A stretch of 45,969 bases of DNA from an uncultured Alphaproteobacteria bacterium (GTDB lineage: Bacteria > Pseudomonadota > Alphaproteobacteria > GCA-002720895). Position numbers and translations under genes: made by a program. Location of the stretch: positions 1 through 45,969 of the forward strand of contig CACLKH010000006.1 of the NCBI GenBank assembly GCA_902607475.1, in the 5' to 3' direction. Shown one piece after another: positions 34,275 through 42,828 of this stretch. Within the stretch, counting starts at the first letter, position 1, and every line of letters begins with the position of its first letter. The notes below the pieces were generated by a model that saw only the letters and a program-made list of their open reading frames with translations, was not told where the DNA came from and did no database searches.

Positions 34275-34868
34275 TCAATTAATTAAATTTTCAATAATTT
34301 TTTCAAAATTTTCATAACTCATATCACTATATTTTTTATTATTAATTATAAATGAGGGCGTTGAGTTTATATTATATTTTCTTTCAGCGAAAGTTCGGGT
34401 ATTTATAATGTTATCAACTATTTGCTCATCTTTAAAACAATTATTAATTTTACTTTCAGTTAAACCTGCTAATTTACCAATGTTTTTAAGTTTATCTATA
34501 AATGTATCATCACTTGTTACCCACTTTTTTTGAGTAGAAAGAATTAATTTAACAAAATCAAAATATTTTTCTTTAGGCGCACATTTTGCAAGTACAGATC
34601 CGAACAATGCTTGTTTATCTAAAGGAAAATCTCTATAAATAAATTTTATTTTATTTGTATCAATATAATTTTCTTTGATTTTAGGATAAATATCTTTATG
34701 AAAATTTGCGCAATGTATGCATGTCATCGATGCATATTCAATAACTGTAACTTTTGCATCTTTATTTCCTAAAAAAATTTCCTCGTTTGTTTTAGCATTT
34801 ATAATTTCATATTTCGGGAAAATGAGGAAAAAGAATATAATTAAAAATTTGCCAATATTGTATTTCAT
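34275..34868 (-). CDS. DsbA-family thioredoxin-fold protein, exported
   Basis: A 197-residue protein with a signal peptide (hydrophobic LIIFFFLIFP, cleavage near INA) and a DsbA-like thioredoxin domain. The active site is CIHC (Cys50, Cys53), within EYASMTCIHCANFH. The cis-Pro loop is NSTPSFIIN. It would oxidise or isomerise periplasmic thiols. The dciA-dsbA-smc order is conserved in many alphaproteobacteria. It has the best-looking promoter in this block and probably heads the transcript that includes smc and the F0 genes. Confidence 0.93.
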   Translation of the reverse strand: MKYNIGKFLIIFFFLIFPKYEIINAKTNEEIFLGNKDAKVTVIEYASMTCIHCANFHKDIYPKIKENYIDTNKIKFIYRDFPLDKQALFGSVLAKCAPKEKYFDFVKLILSTQKKWVTSDDTFIDKLKNIGKLAGLTESKINNCFKDEQIVDNIINTRTFAERKYNINSTPSFIINNKKYSDMSYENFEKIIENLIN

Positions 34869-34895
34869 TTATTATTTACCACTAGATATAGTATA

Positions 34896-34924
34896 ATTAT
34901 AAAAATTAATATCTTTATGAGCAA
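34896..34924 (-). promoter_or_regulatory. Sigma70-type promoter for dsbA-smc-atp
   Basis: On the minus strand, -35 TTGCTC (34919-34924), a 17-base spacer and a perfect -10 TATAAT (34896-34901) lie in the 64-base gap between dciA and dsbA. Transcription would start near 34889, about 20 bases before the dsbA ATG. It could drive dsbA, smc and the five F0 genes. The -35 matches only partly. Confidence 0.5.
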
Positions 34925-34932
34925 GGTTTAAT

Positions 34933-35397
34933 TTATTGTTCAAATAATGTTTTATTGAGTTTTTTTAATGCTGTTTTAATGTTATTTTTTTTAATTTTGT
35001 TAATTACTTTAGATTGAACTTTTTTACCCCTTTTTTTGGTAATTTTATCTTCTTTATAAGCGCCTTTAATACCAAAATCTTGTACCACACTAATTTTCGC
35101 AATTGCTTTATATCCAAAATATTGATTAAGTTTTTCAATTATTTCTTCATTTTTAAACTCTATTTCCATTGACTTTCCTCTCATTGTTTTTAAAAAAATT
35201 ATTCCATTTAAATTGTTTATTTCAGAAAAGACAATTTTTATTGGCCAACAAAATTTTGCTATATCATCTCCAATAATTTCTCTCCATTTTTTTATCAAAG
35301 ATATCTCAACAAAATTTTTTTCTTTTATATTTTTGTCTATAATTTTAGGTAGGCTACTTCCGACCTTTTTAAAATAACTTTGCTTTCTTTCTTTCAT
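34933..35397 (-). CDS. dciA: DUF721/DciA-like protein
   Basis: A 154-residue basic protein with the DUF721 core KKWREIIGDDIAKFCWPIKI near residue 40, followed by a short beta-rich segment and a Lys-rich tail. DUF721 proteins include DciA, the ancestral loader of the DnaB replicative helicase. The order mutY-DUF721-dsbA-smc is a common alphaproteobacterial neighbourhood and supports the call. It is divergent from mutY across about 48 bases. Confidence 0.85.
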   Translation of the reverse strand: MKERKQSYFKKVGSSLPKIIDKNIKEKNFVEISLIKKWREIIGDDIAKFCWPIKIVFSEINNLNGIIFLKTMRGKSMEIEFKNEEIIEKLNQYFGYKAIAKISVVQDFGIKGAYKEDKITKKRGKKVQSKVINKIKKNNIKTALKKLNKTLFEQ

Positions 35398-35445
35398 AAT
35401 TTAATTTTTTTTTAAAATTTCTAATTTGTGATAATATCAAAAAAA

Positions 35446-36462
35446 ATGGCAAATTTAACTGATAACTTATTAAATTGGTATAGTAAAAATAAAAGAAAAC
35501 TTCCTTGGAGACAAAAAAAAAACAATATAAACCCTTATTTTATTTTGATAAGTGAAATAATGCTACAACAAACAAACGTAAATACTGTTATTCATTATTA
35601 TAAAAAATTTATTTTCAATTGGCCAACCATAGAATCCTTATCTAAAGCAAGATTAGACACAGTTTTGTTTATATGGCAAGGATTAGGTTATTACAACAGA
35701 GCAATTAATTTACATAAAACTGCAAAAATTATATGTAGTAAGTATAATGGTAAAATACCAAGCACTTACGATACTTTAATTCAATTACCTGGAATTGGGG
35801 AATATACTGCTAATGCTATTATGGCTTTAGCTTATAATAAAAATACAATTGGCATTGATGTAAATATTAGTAGAGTTATTTCTCGATTATATAATCTAAA
35901 TTTAAATAATAAGAAAGAGATATCTAAAAATCTCTGCAAATTATTGCCAACTAATAGATGCAATAATTTTATGCAAGGATTGATGGATGTTGGTGCAAAA
36001 ATATGTAAAAAAAAAAATATTAATTGTTTAATTTGTCCATTAAAAAAATACTGTAATTTTTATAATGAAAAAAAGAAAATAAAACTTGGTGTTTTAAGAA
36101 ATAAAAAAAAGAAATTTCTATTTGTTTATTTAATAAAATATAAGAATCAAATAATTTTAAAAAAAAGAATAAATACTAAATTTCTTCATGGCTTAATGGA
36201 GGTCCCAAATAATTTATTGGATAGCAAAACTTCTTTAAAAATAGCTAAAAAAAATGCACCATTTGAACTTAATTGGAAAATTGTACCAGGAAAATTGAAT
36301 TCTAAGATTAGTAATTTTGAATTAGAAATTAGATTTTTTCAGGCACAAGTTAAGAAAAAAATTTTTTTAAAAAACGCAATGTGGGTTGATAAGAATAAAA
36401 TCCAAAAAATACCAATCTCAACTTTAATGAAAAATATTTTGTCTTATTTAAATTTTGTATAA
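35446..36462 (+). CDS. mutY: A/G-specific adenine glycosylase MutY
   Basis: MutY removes adenine mispaired with 8-oxoguanine. From ATG 35446 the protein has 338 residues. Catalytic Glu37 is in SEIMLQQT, the helix-hairpin-helix is LPGIGEYTANAI (114-125), and catalytic Asp138 is in GIDVNISRV. The 4Fe-4S loop is intact with Cys187, Cys194, Cys197 and Cys203. The C-terminal NUDIX-like domain (from about 222) reads 8-oxoG. A GTG at 35428 is an alternative start adding six residues; the ATG fits the family length better. Its end overlaps convergent ccrM by 15 bases. Confidence 0.95.
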   Translation: MANLTDNLLNWYSKNKRKLPWRQKKNNINPYFILISEIMLQQTNVNTVIHYYKKFIFNWPTIESLSKARLDTVLFIWQGLGYYNRAINLHKTAKIICSKYNGKIPSTYDTLIQLPGIGEYTANAIMALAYNKNTIGIDVNISRVISRLYNLNLNNKKEISKNLCKLLPTNRCNNFMQGLMDVGAKICKKKNINCLICPLKKYCNFYNEKKKIKLGVLRNKKKKFLFVYLIKYKNQIILKKRINTKFLHGLMEVPNNLLDSKTSLKIAKKNAPFELNWKIVPGKLNSKISNFELEIRFFQAQVKKKIFLKNAMWVDKNKIQKIPISTLMKNILSYLNFV

Positions 36463-37533
36463 ATCTGATCTAATTTTTTCTCTTAAAACATCTATACTTA
36501 TAGAATCTTGTTTTTCGTATTTATACCAAAATGTCCAGCCATTACATGATGGTAAATTAAGCAAATTAGCAGCAACACTATGTATTGAACCTTTGAAGTT
36601 TTCAGTAATAATTGATCCATCAACCCTAACTTTTGCATGCCATTTTTTTTTAAAATCATGAAGAATGTCTCCTGGTTTTATTAAGTTAAATTCTATTAAT
36701 CTTCCAAAAGGTATTCTTTTTTGCTGTCTTTTTTCATTTGTTTTTAACATTCTCATATTTTTTAATGGTTTAATTAATTCAATTCTTTTTTTAGCAAATT
36801 TTATGTATTTTTTTTCGCTTTCTATACCAATAAATTTTCTATTATATTTTTTTGATACTGCTCCTATAGTTCCTGTTCCAAAAAAAGGATCTAATATAAC
36901 ATCTCCAGGATTAGTTACAGATAATATAATTCTTGTAATAAGAGCCTCTGGTTTTTGAGTTGGATGAACCTTTTTACCTCTATATCTTAATCTTTCTGAA
37001 CCATTACAGATTGGAAACAACCAATCACTTCGCATTTGCAGATCATCGTTAAGTGATTTTAAAAGATTATAATTAAATGTATATTTAGAATTTTTACTTT
37101 TAGAACACCAAATTAAGGTTTCATGAGCATTTGAAAATCTTGTACCTCTAAAATTTGGCATTGGGTTTGTTTTGACCCAAATAATATCATTTAGAATCCA
37201 AAAATCTAAATCTTGTAATATTTTTCCAATTCTAAAAATGTTATGATATGTTCCTATAACCCAAATTGTCCCATCTTCTTTTAAGACTCTTTTAGCAGCA
37301 ATAACCCATTTTTTTGTAAAATCATCATATTCTTCAAAGTTTTTAAATTTGTCCCAATTTTCCTTTACGCCATTTACATTTGTATAATCCGGTCTTTTCA
37401 AATCTTTTTTTAGTTGCAGGTTATAAGGAGGATCAACAAATATTAAATCTACTGAATTTGAAGGTAATTTTCTCATTTCTTCTAAACAATTACCCTGATA
37501 TATTTTATTGGTAGTAGAATTTTTTATTTTCAT
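36448..37533 (-). CDS. ccrM: Cell-cycle DNA adenine methyltransferase CcrM (GANTC)
   Basis: A 361-residue beta-class N6-adenine methyltransferase. The catalytic motif DPPY is at 34-37 and the SAM-binding DPFFGTGT at 215-222. VHPTQKPEALI lies near 189, and the C-terminal extension (about 275-361) ends GWTFWYKYEKQDSI. This extension is characteristic of CcrM, which methylates GANTC once per cell cycle in Caulobacter and controls transcription. No restriction enzyme is adjacent, so it is an orphan methylase. It is 18 bases after rnhB. Confidence 0.96.
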   Translation of the reverse strand: MKIKNSTTNKIYQGNCLEEMRKLPSNSVDLIFVDPPYNLQLKKDLKRPDYTNVNGVKENWDKFKNFEEYDDFTKKWVIAAKRVLKEDGTIWVIGTYHNIFRIGKILQDLDFWILNDIIWVKTNPMPNFRGTRFSNAHETLIWCSKSKNSKYTFNYNLLKSLNDDLQMRSDWLFPICNGSERLRYRGKKVHPTQKPEALITRIILSVTNPGDVILDPFFGTGTIGAVSKKYNRKFIGIESEKKYIKFAKKRIELIKPLKNMRMLKTNEKRQQKRIPFGRLIEFNLIKPGDILHDFKKKWHAKVRVDGSIITENFKGSIHSVAANLLNLPSCNGWTFWYKYEKQDSISIDVLREKIRSDLYKI

Positions 37534-37551
37534 TTTGATCCCGATTATTTT

Positions 37552-38166
37552 TTATTTTATCATTTTTGTGATAGGTTTAAAAGATTTTCTATGATGTGGA
37601 GTTATGCCTAATAATTTTATCTTATCAATATGCAATTTTGTTCCATAACCTGAATTTTTATTCCAAAAAAAACCAGGATATTTGTAAGATAATTTTTTCA
37701 TTAAATTATCTCTTATAACTTTTGCAATTATTGAAGCTGATGCAATAGATATAGATTTATTATCTCCGTTTTTTATTGTTTTAACATTTGCTTTAATTTT
37801 TGGAGAATTAATTCCATCTACTAATACAAAATCAGCGCTAATTTTTAATGATGTATATGCTCTTTCCATAGCAATTAAAGAAGCTTGTAGAATATTTTTT
37901 TCTTCAATTTCTTTAACACTTGCTGCTCCTACACCAAATGGAATAATATTTACTAAAATATTATAAAGTTTTTCTCTAATTTTTTTTGATATTTTTTTTG
38001 AGTCATTAATCTTAATTATTTCCGGATGTTTTTTTAAAAAATTTTTCCATAAAGATCTCTTAATATATACTGCAACAGCTACAACAGGACCAGCAAGAGG
38101 TCCTCTTCCTACTTCATCTATTCCAACAACAATATTTCCAAATTTTTCTTCTATATCAAAATTCAT
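37552..38166 (-). CDS. rnhB: Ribonuclease HII
   Basis: RnhB incises DNA at embedded ribonucleotides and cuts RNA-DNA hybrids. The 204-residue protein has the catalytic GIDEVGRGPLAGPVV (Asp17, Glu18), VDGINSP with the third Asp, and IAKVIRDNLM. The C-terminal GYGTKLHIDKI and HRKSFKP segments are typical. Its ATG shares a base with the moaB stop (TAATG). The rnhB-ccrM pair is conserved in alphaproteobacteria. Confidence 0.97.
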   Translation of the reverse strand: MNFDIEEKFGNIVVGIDEVGRGPLAGPVVAVAVYIKRSLWKNFLKKHPEIIKINDSKKISKKIREKLYNILVNIIPFGVGAASVKEIEEKNILQASLIAMERAYTSLKISADFVLVDGINSPKIKANVKTIKNGDNKSISIASASIIAKVIRDNLMKKLSYKYPGFFWNKNSGYGTKLHIDKIKLLGITPHHRKSFKPITKMIK

Positions 38167-38666
38167 TATTTTAGTTTTGGAAGAATTTCAATTAAATTAC
38201 ATGGTTTAAAAGCGGAATCTAACTGATATTTTATAATTTCATCCCATGCATCTTTACATGCAGAGGGAGAACCAGGTAATGAAAATAAATATTTGCCATT
38301 AGAGATTCCAGCGCATGCTCTTGATTGTATTGTTGAAGTTTTAATTTTTTTATAACTTAACATTCTAAAAACCTCACCAAAACCTGGAATATCTTTTTCA
38401 AAAAAAGATTTAAATACTTCAGGAGTTATATCTCTTTTAGTTAAACCTGTTCCACCAGTAGCTATAATTACATTTATATTTTTTTTCTTTAACCAAGCAT
38501 TTAAAATATTTTTTATTTCTATTTTGTTATCTTTACATATTTTTTTTTCTAATAAGTTATGATGTGAATTTAATATTTTACTTTTTAATATTTCGCCTGA
38601 TTTATCAGTTTTAGGATTTCTAGTATCAGATACCGTAAGAATTGCTATATTTAATTTTTTTTTCAT
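38166..38666 (-). CDS. moaB: MoaB-like molybdopterin adenylyltransferase-family protein
   Basis: A 166-residue MoaB/Mog-fold protein. It has the conserved TVSDTRN start, VIIATGGTGLTKRDITPE (67-84) and SLPGSPSACKDAWDEII near the end. The family adenylylates molybdopterin in cofactor synthesis. No other molybdenum cofactor gene is nearby, so its pathway context here is unsupported. It overlaps the udg stop by 4 bases and rnhB by 1, so it is in one operon with them. Confidence 0.93.
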   Translation of the reverse strand: MKKKLNIAILTVSDTRNPKTDKSGEILKSKILNSHHNLLEKKICKDNKIEIKNILNAWLKKKNINVIIATGGTGLTKRDITPEVFKSFFEKDIPGFGEVFRMLSYKKIKTSTIQSRACAGISNGKYLFSLPGSPSACKDAWDEIIKYQLDSAFKPCNLIEILPKLK

Positions 38667-39382
38667 ATTTTAATTTGTAAACTTTTTATTTTTTCTTTAA
38701 CTTTCTTCAAATCTTCCCATGCAATCTTTTTTTTATTGGGAGACCTTAATAAATAACTTGGATGAAAAATACAAGTTGTAAATATTTTTTTTTTTAAAAA
38801 AGGGTTTTTATAATTAAACCACTTACCATGATTTTTAGTTATACCATTTTTTAATTTTAGTAAAGATTTCGATGCAACATTTCCGAAAAGCAAAAGTATT
38901 TTAGGTTTTATTATAGAAATATGCTCTTCAACGTATGGAAGAAAAAAATTAATTTCATTATCAGTAGGCGTTCTATTATTTGGTGGCCGCCAAGGAATGA
39001 TATTAGTTATGTAGGTATTATTTTTTCTATCGAGGCCAATAGCATTGATCATTTGATCAAGCTTTTTTCCTGCAGCTCCAACAAAAGGTTTTCCAAGCTT
39101 ATCTTCTTCATATCCAGGAGCTTCTCCAATAATCATAATATCAGATCTTAAGAAGCCATCATAAAATACAAAATTTTTTGCTTTTAATTTTAATTTGCAA
39201 TCTAAATTAATAATTTTTTTTTTTAATTCTTTTAATTTATCTTTTAATAATAATTTTTTTTGATTTTTAGTATAAAAATGATCTTCGAATCTTACTCTTG
39301 GCTTATTTTGAATATGAGATTCAATTCCTAATGATTTATAATAATTAAGTACTGCTAATGAACATTTTCTAATATTTGGCAT
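38663..39382 (-). CDS. Family 4-type uracil-DNA glycosylase, lacking the usual Fe-S cysteines
   Basis: A 239-residue UDG-superfamily protein. Motif 1 GEAPG is at 86-90, then KPFVGAAGKKLD, ITNIIPWRPPNNRTPT (126-140) and motif 3 HPSYLLR (207-213). These match family 4 enzymes, which excise uracil from DNA. Family 4 normally has four Cys ligands for a 4Fe-4S cluster: a CxxC before motif 1 and two after the NRTPT segment. Here only Cys62 remains near the first site, and the EINFF region has Phe. The only other cysteines are Cys7 and Cys204. It heads the udg-moaB-rnhB-ccrM operon. Confidence 0.9.
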   Translation of the reverse strand: MPNIRKCSLAVLNYYKSLGIESHIQNKPRVRFEDHFYTKNQKKLLLKDKLKELKKKIINLDCKLKLKAKNFVFYDGFLRSDIMIIGEAPGYEEDKLGKPFVGAAGKKLDQMINAIGLDRKNNTYITNIIPWRPPNNRTPTDNEINFFLPYVEEHISIIKPKILLLFGNVASKSLLKLKNGITKNHGKWFNYKNPFLKKKIFTTCIFHPSYLLRSPNKKKIAWEDLKKVKEKIKSLQIKI

Positions 39383-39410
39383 TTTCTTTTAATGTTGAAA
39401 TTTTTTGTTA

Positions 39411-39419
39411 TGTTATGAT
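39411..39419 (+). promoter_or_regulatory. Candidate extended -10 promoter for the ETF-QO operon
   Basis: TGTTATGAT fits an extended -10 (TGn plus TATGAT, five of six matches). No -35 at the right spacing is seen; TTGAAA at 39395-39400 is only 13 bases away. Transcription would start near 39426, leaving about 64 bases of leader that contain the short 19-codon frame. The gap 39383-39489 also serves udg on the other strand. Confidence 0.35.
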
Positions 39420-39433
39420 ACAACAATTTATTT

Positions 39434-39493
39434 ATGACTAAAGAAACAAATTTGATAACTTATTTATTTTTTCTTATATCTTTATATATATGA
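39434..39493 (+). CDS. Possible 19-aa upstream/leader peptide coupled to ETF-QO
   Basis: An ATG frame, MTKETNLITYLFFLISLYI, ends in a TGA that overlaps the ETF-QO ATG as ATGA. The peptide has a hydrophobic second half. The ETF-QO start has no Shine-Dalgarno site, so reinitiation after this frame is possible. It has no good ribosome site of its own and could be chance in AT-rich DNA. Confidence 0.25.
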   Translation: MTKETNLITYLFFLISLYI

Positions 39494-41121
39494 CTAGAGA
39501 ATCAATGAATTTTGATGTTTTAATAATTGGAGCTGGTCCATCAGGACTTTCTGCGGGTATTAAACTTGCTCAATTAGCAAAAAAAAATAATAAAGAATTA
39601 AACATTGGTATTGTTGAAAAAGGCTCAGAAGTTGGTGCTCATATATTATCTGGAGCAGTTCTAGAAACAAAAGCATTAGATGAATTAATTCCTGATTGGA
39701 AAAGTAAAGATTCTCCTCTTAAAACTGAAGCAATAAAAGATAATTTTTTATTATTAACGAAAAATAAATCTTTTAAATTACCAACCCCACCGCAAATGAA
39801 AAATGATGGAAATTATATTATTAGTCTAGGAAACTTTTCTAGATGGCTAGCTAAACAAGCAGAAGAATTAGGGATAAATATTTTTCCTGGTTTTGCTGCT
39901 TCAGAAATTCTTTATGATGATAAGATAAATAAAGTTATTGGTATAAGAACAGGAGATCAAGGAATTGATAAAGAAGGAAAACAATTAGAAAATTTTCAAC
40001 AGGGCTACGATCTTTTTGCCAAACAAACAATTTTTGCTGAAGGATGTCACGGCTCATTAACAAAAAAATTAATTAATAAATATAATTTAAGAGAAAATTC
40101 AAATCCACAAACATATGGTATAGGTCTAAAAGAATTATGGGAAATAAATCCAGAAAATCATAAATTAGGAGAAGTAATTCATTCTATAGGATGGCCTTTG
40201 GATAATAAAACATATGGAGGATCTTTCCTTTATTATTTAGAAAATAATCAAGTATCAGTAGGCTTTGTTATAGGTTTAGATTATAAAAACCCATATTTAA
40301 GCCCATTTGATGAATTTCAAAGATTTAAAACACATCCAAAAATAAAAAAAATTTTTGAGGGTGGTAAAAGAATTTCTTATGGAGCACGAGCGTTAAATGA
40401 AGGAGGTTTTCAATCAATTCCAAAATTGACTGTGCCAGGAGGATTACTTGTAGGATGTACTGCAGGCTTTATGAATGTACCAAAGATAAAAGGAACTCAT
40501 ACTGCTATGAAATCAGGAATGATTGCTGCTGAAGAAATTTTTAAAAATATTTTTGATTCAAAAAGCATAGAAATTATTTCTTATGAAGAAGAAATTAAGA
40601 AATCATGGGTTTGGGACGAGCTTTACAGAGTAAGAAATATAAGGCCAGCATTCCAATGGGGGTTTTGGCCTGGTTTAATATATAGTGCAATTGATACTTT
40701 CGTCTTTAGAGGTAAAACCCCTTGGACTTTGAAACACCATGATGATCATAAATCTTTAAAAGAAGCAAAAAAATCTAAAAAAATTGATTATCCAAAACCA
40801 GATGGCATTATTACATTTGATAAATTATCATCAGTTTTTATTTCAAATACTAATCATGTTGAAAATCAACCATGTCATTTACAATTAAAAGATAAAAATA
40901 TTCCAATAAAATATAATTTAGAGAACTATGATGCACCTGAGCAAAGATATTGTCCTGCAGGCGTTTATGAAATAGTTGGATTAGAAAAAAATTCACCAAA
41001 ACTACAAATTAATGCTCAAAACTGCGTTCATTGTAAAACTTGCGATATAAAAGATCCAAATCAAAATATAAATTGGGTAACTCCTGAAGGAGGGGGAGGT
41101 CCTAGATATCCAAATATGTAG
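39490..41121 (+). CDS. Electron-transfer flavoprotein:ubiquinone oxidoreductase
   Basis: ETF-QO takes electrons from ETF (fatty-acid, amino-acid and one-carbon oxidations) and reduces ubiquinone at the inner membrane. The 543-residue protein has the FAD motif IIGAGPSGLSAGIKLA (12-27). It also has the ubiquinone/FAD segment GCTAGFMNVPKIKGTHTAMK and the C-terminal 4Fe-4S set Cys488, Cys512, Cys515 and Cys518, ending in the family tail TPEGGGGPRYPNM. An alternative ATG at 39505 would remove five residues. It heads a probable operon with the TPR gene and ispE. Confidence 0.97.
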   Translation: MTRESMNFDVLIIGAGPSGLSAGIKLAQLAKKNNKELNIGIVEKGSEVGAHILSGAVLETKALDELIPDWKSKDSPLKTEAIKDNFLLLTKNKSFKLPTPPQMKNDGNYIISLGNFSRWLAKQAEELGINIFPGFAASEILYDDKINKVIGIRTGDQGIDKEGKQLENFQQGYDLFAKQTIFAEGCHGSLTKKLINKYNLRENSNPQTYGIGLKELWEINPENHKLGEVIHSIGWPLDNKTYGGSFLYYLENNQVSVGFVIGLDYKNPYLSPFDEFQRFKTHPKIKKIFEGGKRISYGARALNEGGFQSIPKLTVPGGLLVGCTAGFMNVPKIKGTHTAMKSGMIAAEEIFKNIFDSKSIEIISYEEEIKKSWVWDELYRVRNIRPAFQWGFWPGLIYSAIDTFVFRGKTPWTLKHHDDHKSLKEAKKSKKIDYPKPDGIITFDKLSSVFISNTNHVENQPCHLQLKDKNIPIKYNLENYDAPEQRYCPAGVYEIVGLEKNSPKLQINAQNCVHCKTCDIKDPNQNINWVTPEGGGGPRYPNM

Positions 41122-41138
41122 GTTTTTTTTTTAAAAAA

Positions 41139-42824
41139 ATGAAAAAATACTTTATTATAACTTTTTTTCTCTTTTTTTATTTTCAAAAATCTTTATTAGC
41201 AATAGATTTTGGTAATTATCTAGCTGGTGAAAGTGCATTAATTAATAAAGATAATAAAGCAGCTATACATTATTTTGAAAACTCAATTAATTTAAATAAA
41301 CTTGATACAAAATATGATCATGATATAGCTGAAAAATTATGTACTTTATATCTTTTAGAAGGCGACATAAATAATTGTATTTTATTAGGAAAAAAAATTG
41401 AAAAAAGTATTACTTCAAACAGTATTGAAAGTACAAATATTTTAATGGCTTTAGTTGTTGGAGATATAAAGAAAAAAAATATTAATTCCGCATTAAATAG
41501 ATTAAAAAAAATAAAAAAAACCTCTTATGAAAGATTTTCAGTTCCTATTATTGAAGCATGGTTAATTGCTCAGGAAAAAAAAAATCTTAATAAAGCAAAA
41601 AAAAAATTAGATGAATTAGAAAAAGACTATGTAATAAGTGGTTTAAGAAATTTAAATTTAGCTTTACTTCATGATTTTTTTAATAAAAATGACGAAGCAT
41701 TAATATATTATCAAAAATCTATAAATGCTTATACCCAGCCTTCTTATAGATTAGTAGAAATTTCAGCTAATGCTTTTGAAAGAAATGAAAATTTTGAAAA
41801 AGCGAAAGATATTTACATTAAGTTTTTATCTAACTCTAATGATAATTTATTGATTGAAAACTCACTAAAAAGAATTGAAAAAAAAGAAGTACCAAATAAA
41901 TTAATTATAAATTTAAATGACGTAATTGCAGAGCTATTTAGTACAATTGCTAGCACTTTTAATTCTGATTTTACAAATAATTTTTCAATAATTTATTCAC
42001 ATTTTTCTCTTTATCTAAAAAAGGATTTTGAAGTTGCACAACTTTATTTAGCTGAGCTATTGGAAAGCGATAAAAGATATCTAGATGCAAATAATTTGTA
42101 TAAAAACATAAAGCCATCATCAAATTTCTATTGGCATGCAAAATTAAAAAAAGCAAGAAATTTAGAATTATTAGGAGAAAACGAGAATTCAATATTAATT
42201 TTAAAAAAAATGTCAAATGAAAAAAAAGATAGATATGATGCTTTAAAACTTCTTGGAGATATATATAGAAATTATGATAAGTACAATGAGGCTATAAAAT
42301 TTTATAATGAAGGAGTATCAAGAATAAAACAAATTGAGGTAACTCATTGGGAACTTCTTTATTCAAGAGGAATTGCGTATGAAAGAAATAATGAATGGAA
42401 TTTAGCAGAAAAAGATTTTTTAAAAATTTTAGAACTTATACCAGACCAACCCGATGTTTTAAATTATTTAGGGTATTCATGGATTGAGCAAAATATTAAT
42501 TTAGATCAAGCTAAAAAATTTATTCTTAAGGCTGCAGATATTAGACCAATGGATCCATATATCATTGATAGTTTAGGATGGGCTTATTTTAATTTAAAAG
42601 AATATGATAAAGCAGTAAAAGAGCTTGAAAGAGCAATTAATTTAAAACCAACAGATCCAATTATTAATGATCATCTCGGAGATGCTTATTTAGAAGTTAA
42701 TAGAGAATTAGAGGCAATATACCAATGGAAGAAAGCAATTGATTTTAAACCAGAAAATGATTTAGAAAAAAAAATAGAAAAGAAGATAAAAAAATATGAT
42801 AATAATCAATTAAATCTCCTATAA
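41139..42824 (+). CDS. Exported TPR-repeat protein
   Basis: A 561-residue protein with a signal peptide (FFLFFYFQKSLLA) and many tetratricopeptide repeats. The clearest repeats lie between about 380 and 550, with LNYLGYSWIEQN, IIDSLGWAYFNLKEYDKAV and DHLGDAYLEVNRELEAIYQW. Similar large TPR proteins commonly follow ETF-QO and precede ispE in alphaproteobacteria. It is probably a periplasmic or outer-membrane-associated scaffold; partners are unknown. It starts 17 bases after ETF-QO. Confidence 0.88.
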   Translation: MKKYFIITFFLFFYFQKSLLAIDFGNYLAGESALINKDNKAAIHYFENSINLNKLDTKYDHDIAEKLCTLYLLEGDINNCILLGKKIEKSITSNSIESTNILMALVVGDIKKKNINSALNRLKKIKKTSYERFSVPIIEAWLIAQEKKNLNKAKKKLDELEKDYVISGLRNLNLALLHDFFNKNDEALIYYQKSINAYTQPSYRLVEISANAFERNENFEKAKDIYIKFLSNSNDNLLIENSLKRIEKKEVPNKLIINLNDVIAELFSTIASTFNSDFTNNFSIIYSHFSLYLKKDFEVAQLYLAELLESDKRYLDANNLYKNIKPSSNFYWHAKLKKARNLELLGENENSILILKKMSNEKKDRYDALKLLGDIYRNYDKYNEAIKFYNEGVSRIKQIEVTHWELLYSRGIAYERNNEWNLAEKDFLKILELIPDQPDVLNYLGYSWIEQNINLDQAKKFILKAADIRPMDPYIIDSLGWAYFNLKEYDKAVKELERAINLKPTDPIINDHLGDAYLEVNRELEAIYQWKKAIDFKPENDLEKKIEKKIKKYDNNQLNLL

Positions 42825-42828
42825 GTTA

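Noticed and set aside
36448-37533. ccrM as part of a restriction-modification or defence system
   Set aside because: No endonuclease is adjacent, the C-terminal extension is CcrM-like, and the rnhB neighbourhood is the housekeeping alphaproteobacterial one.
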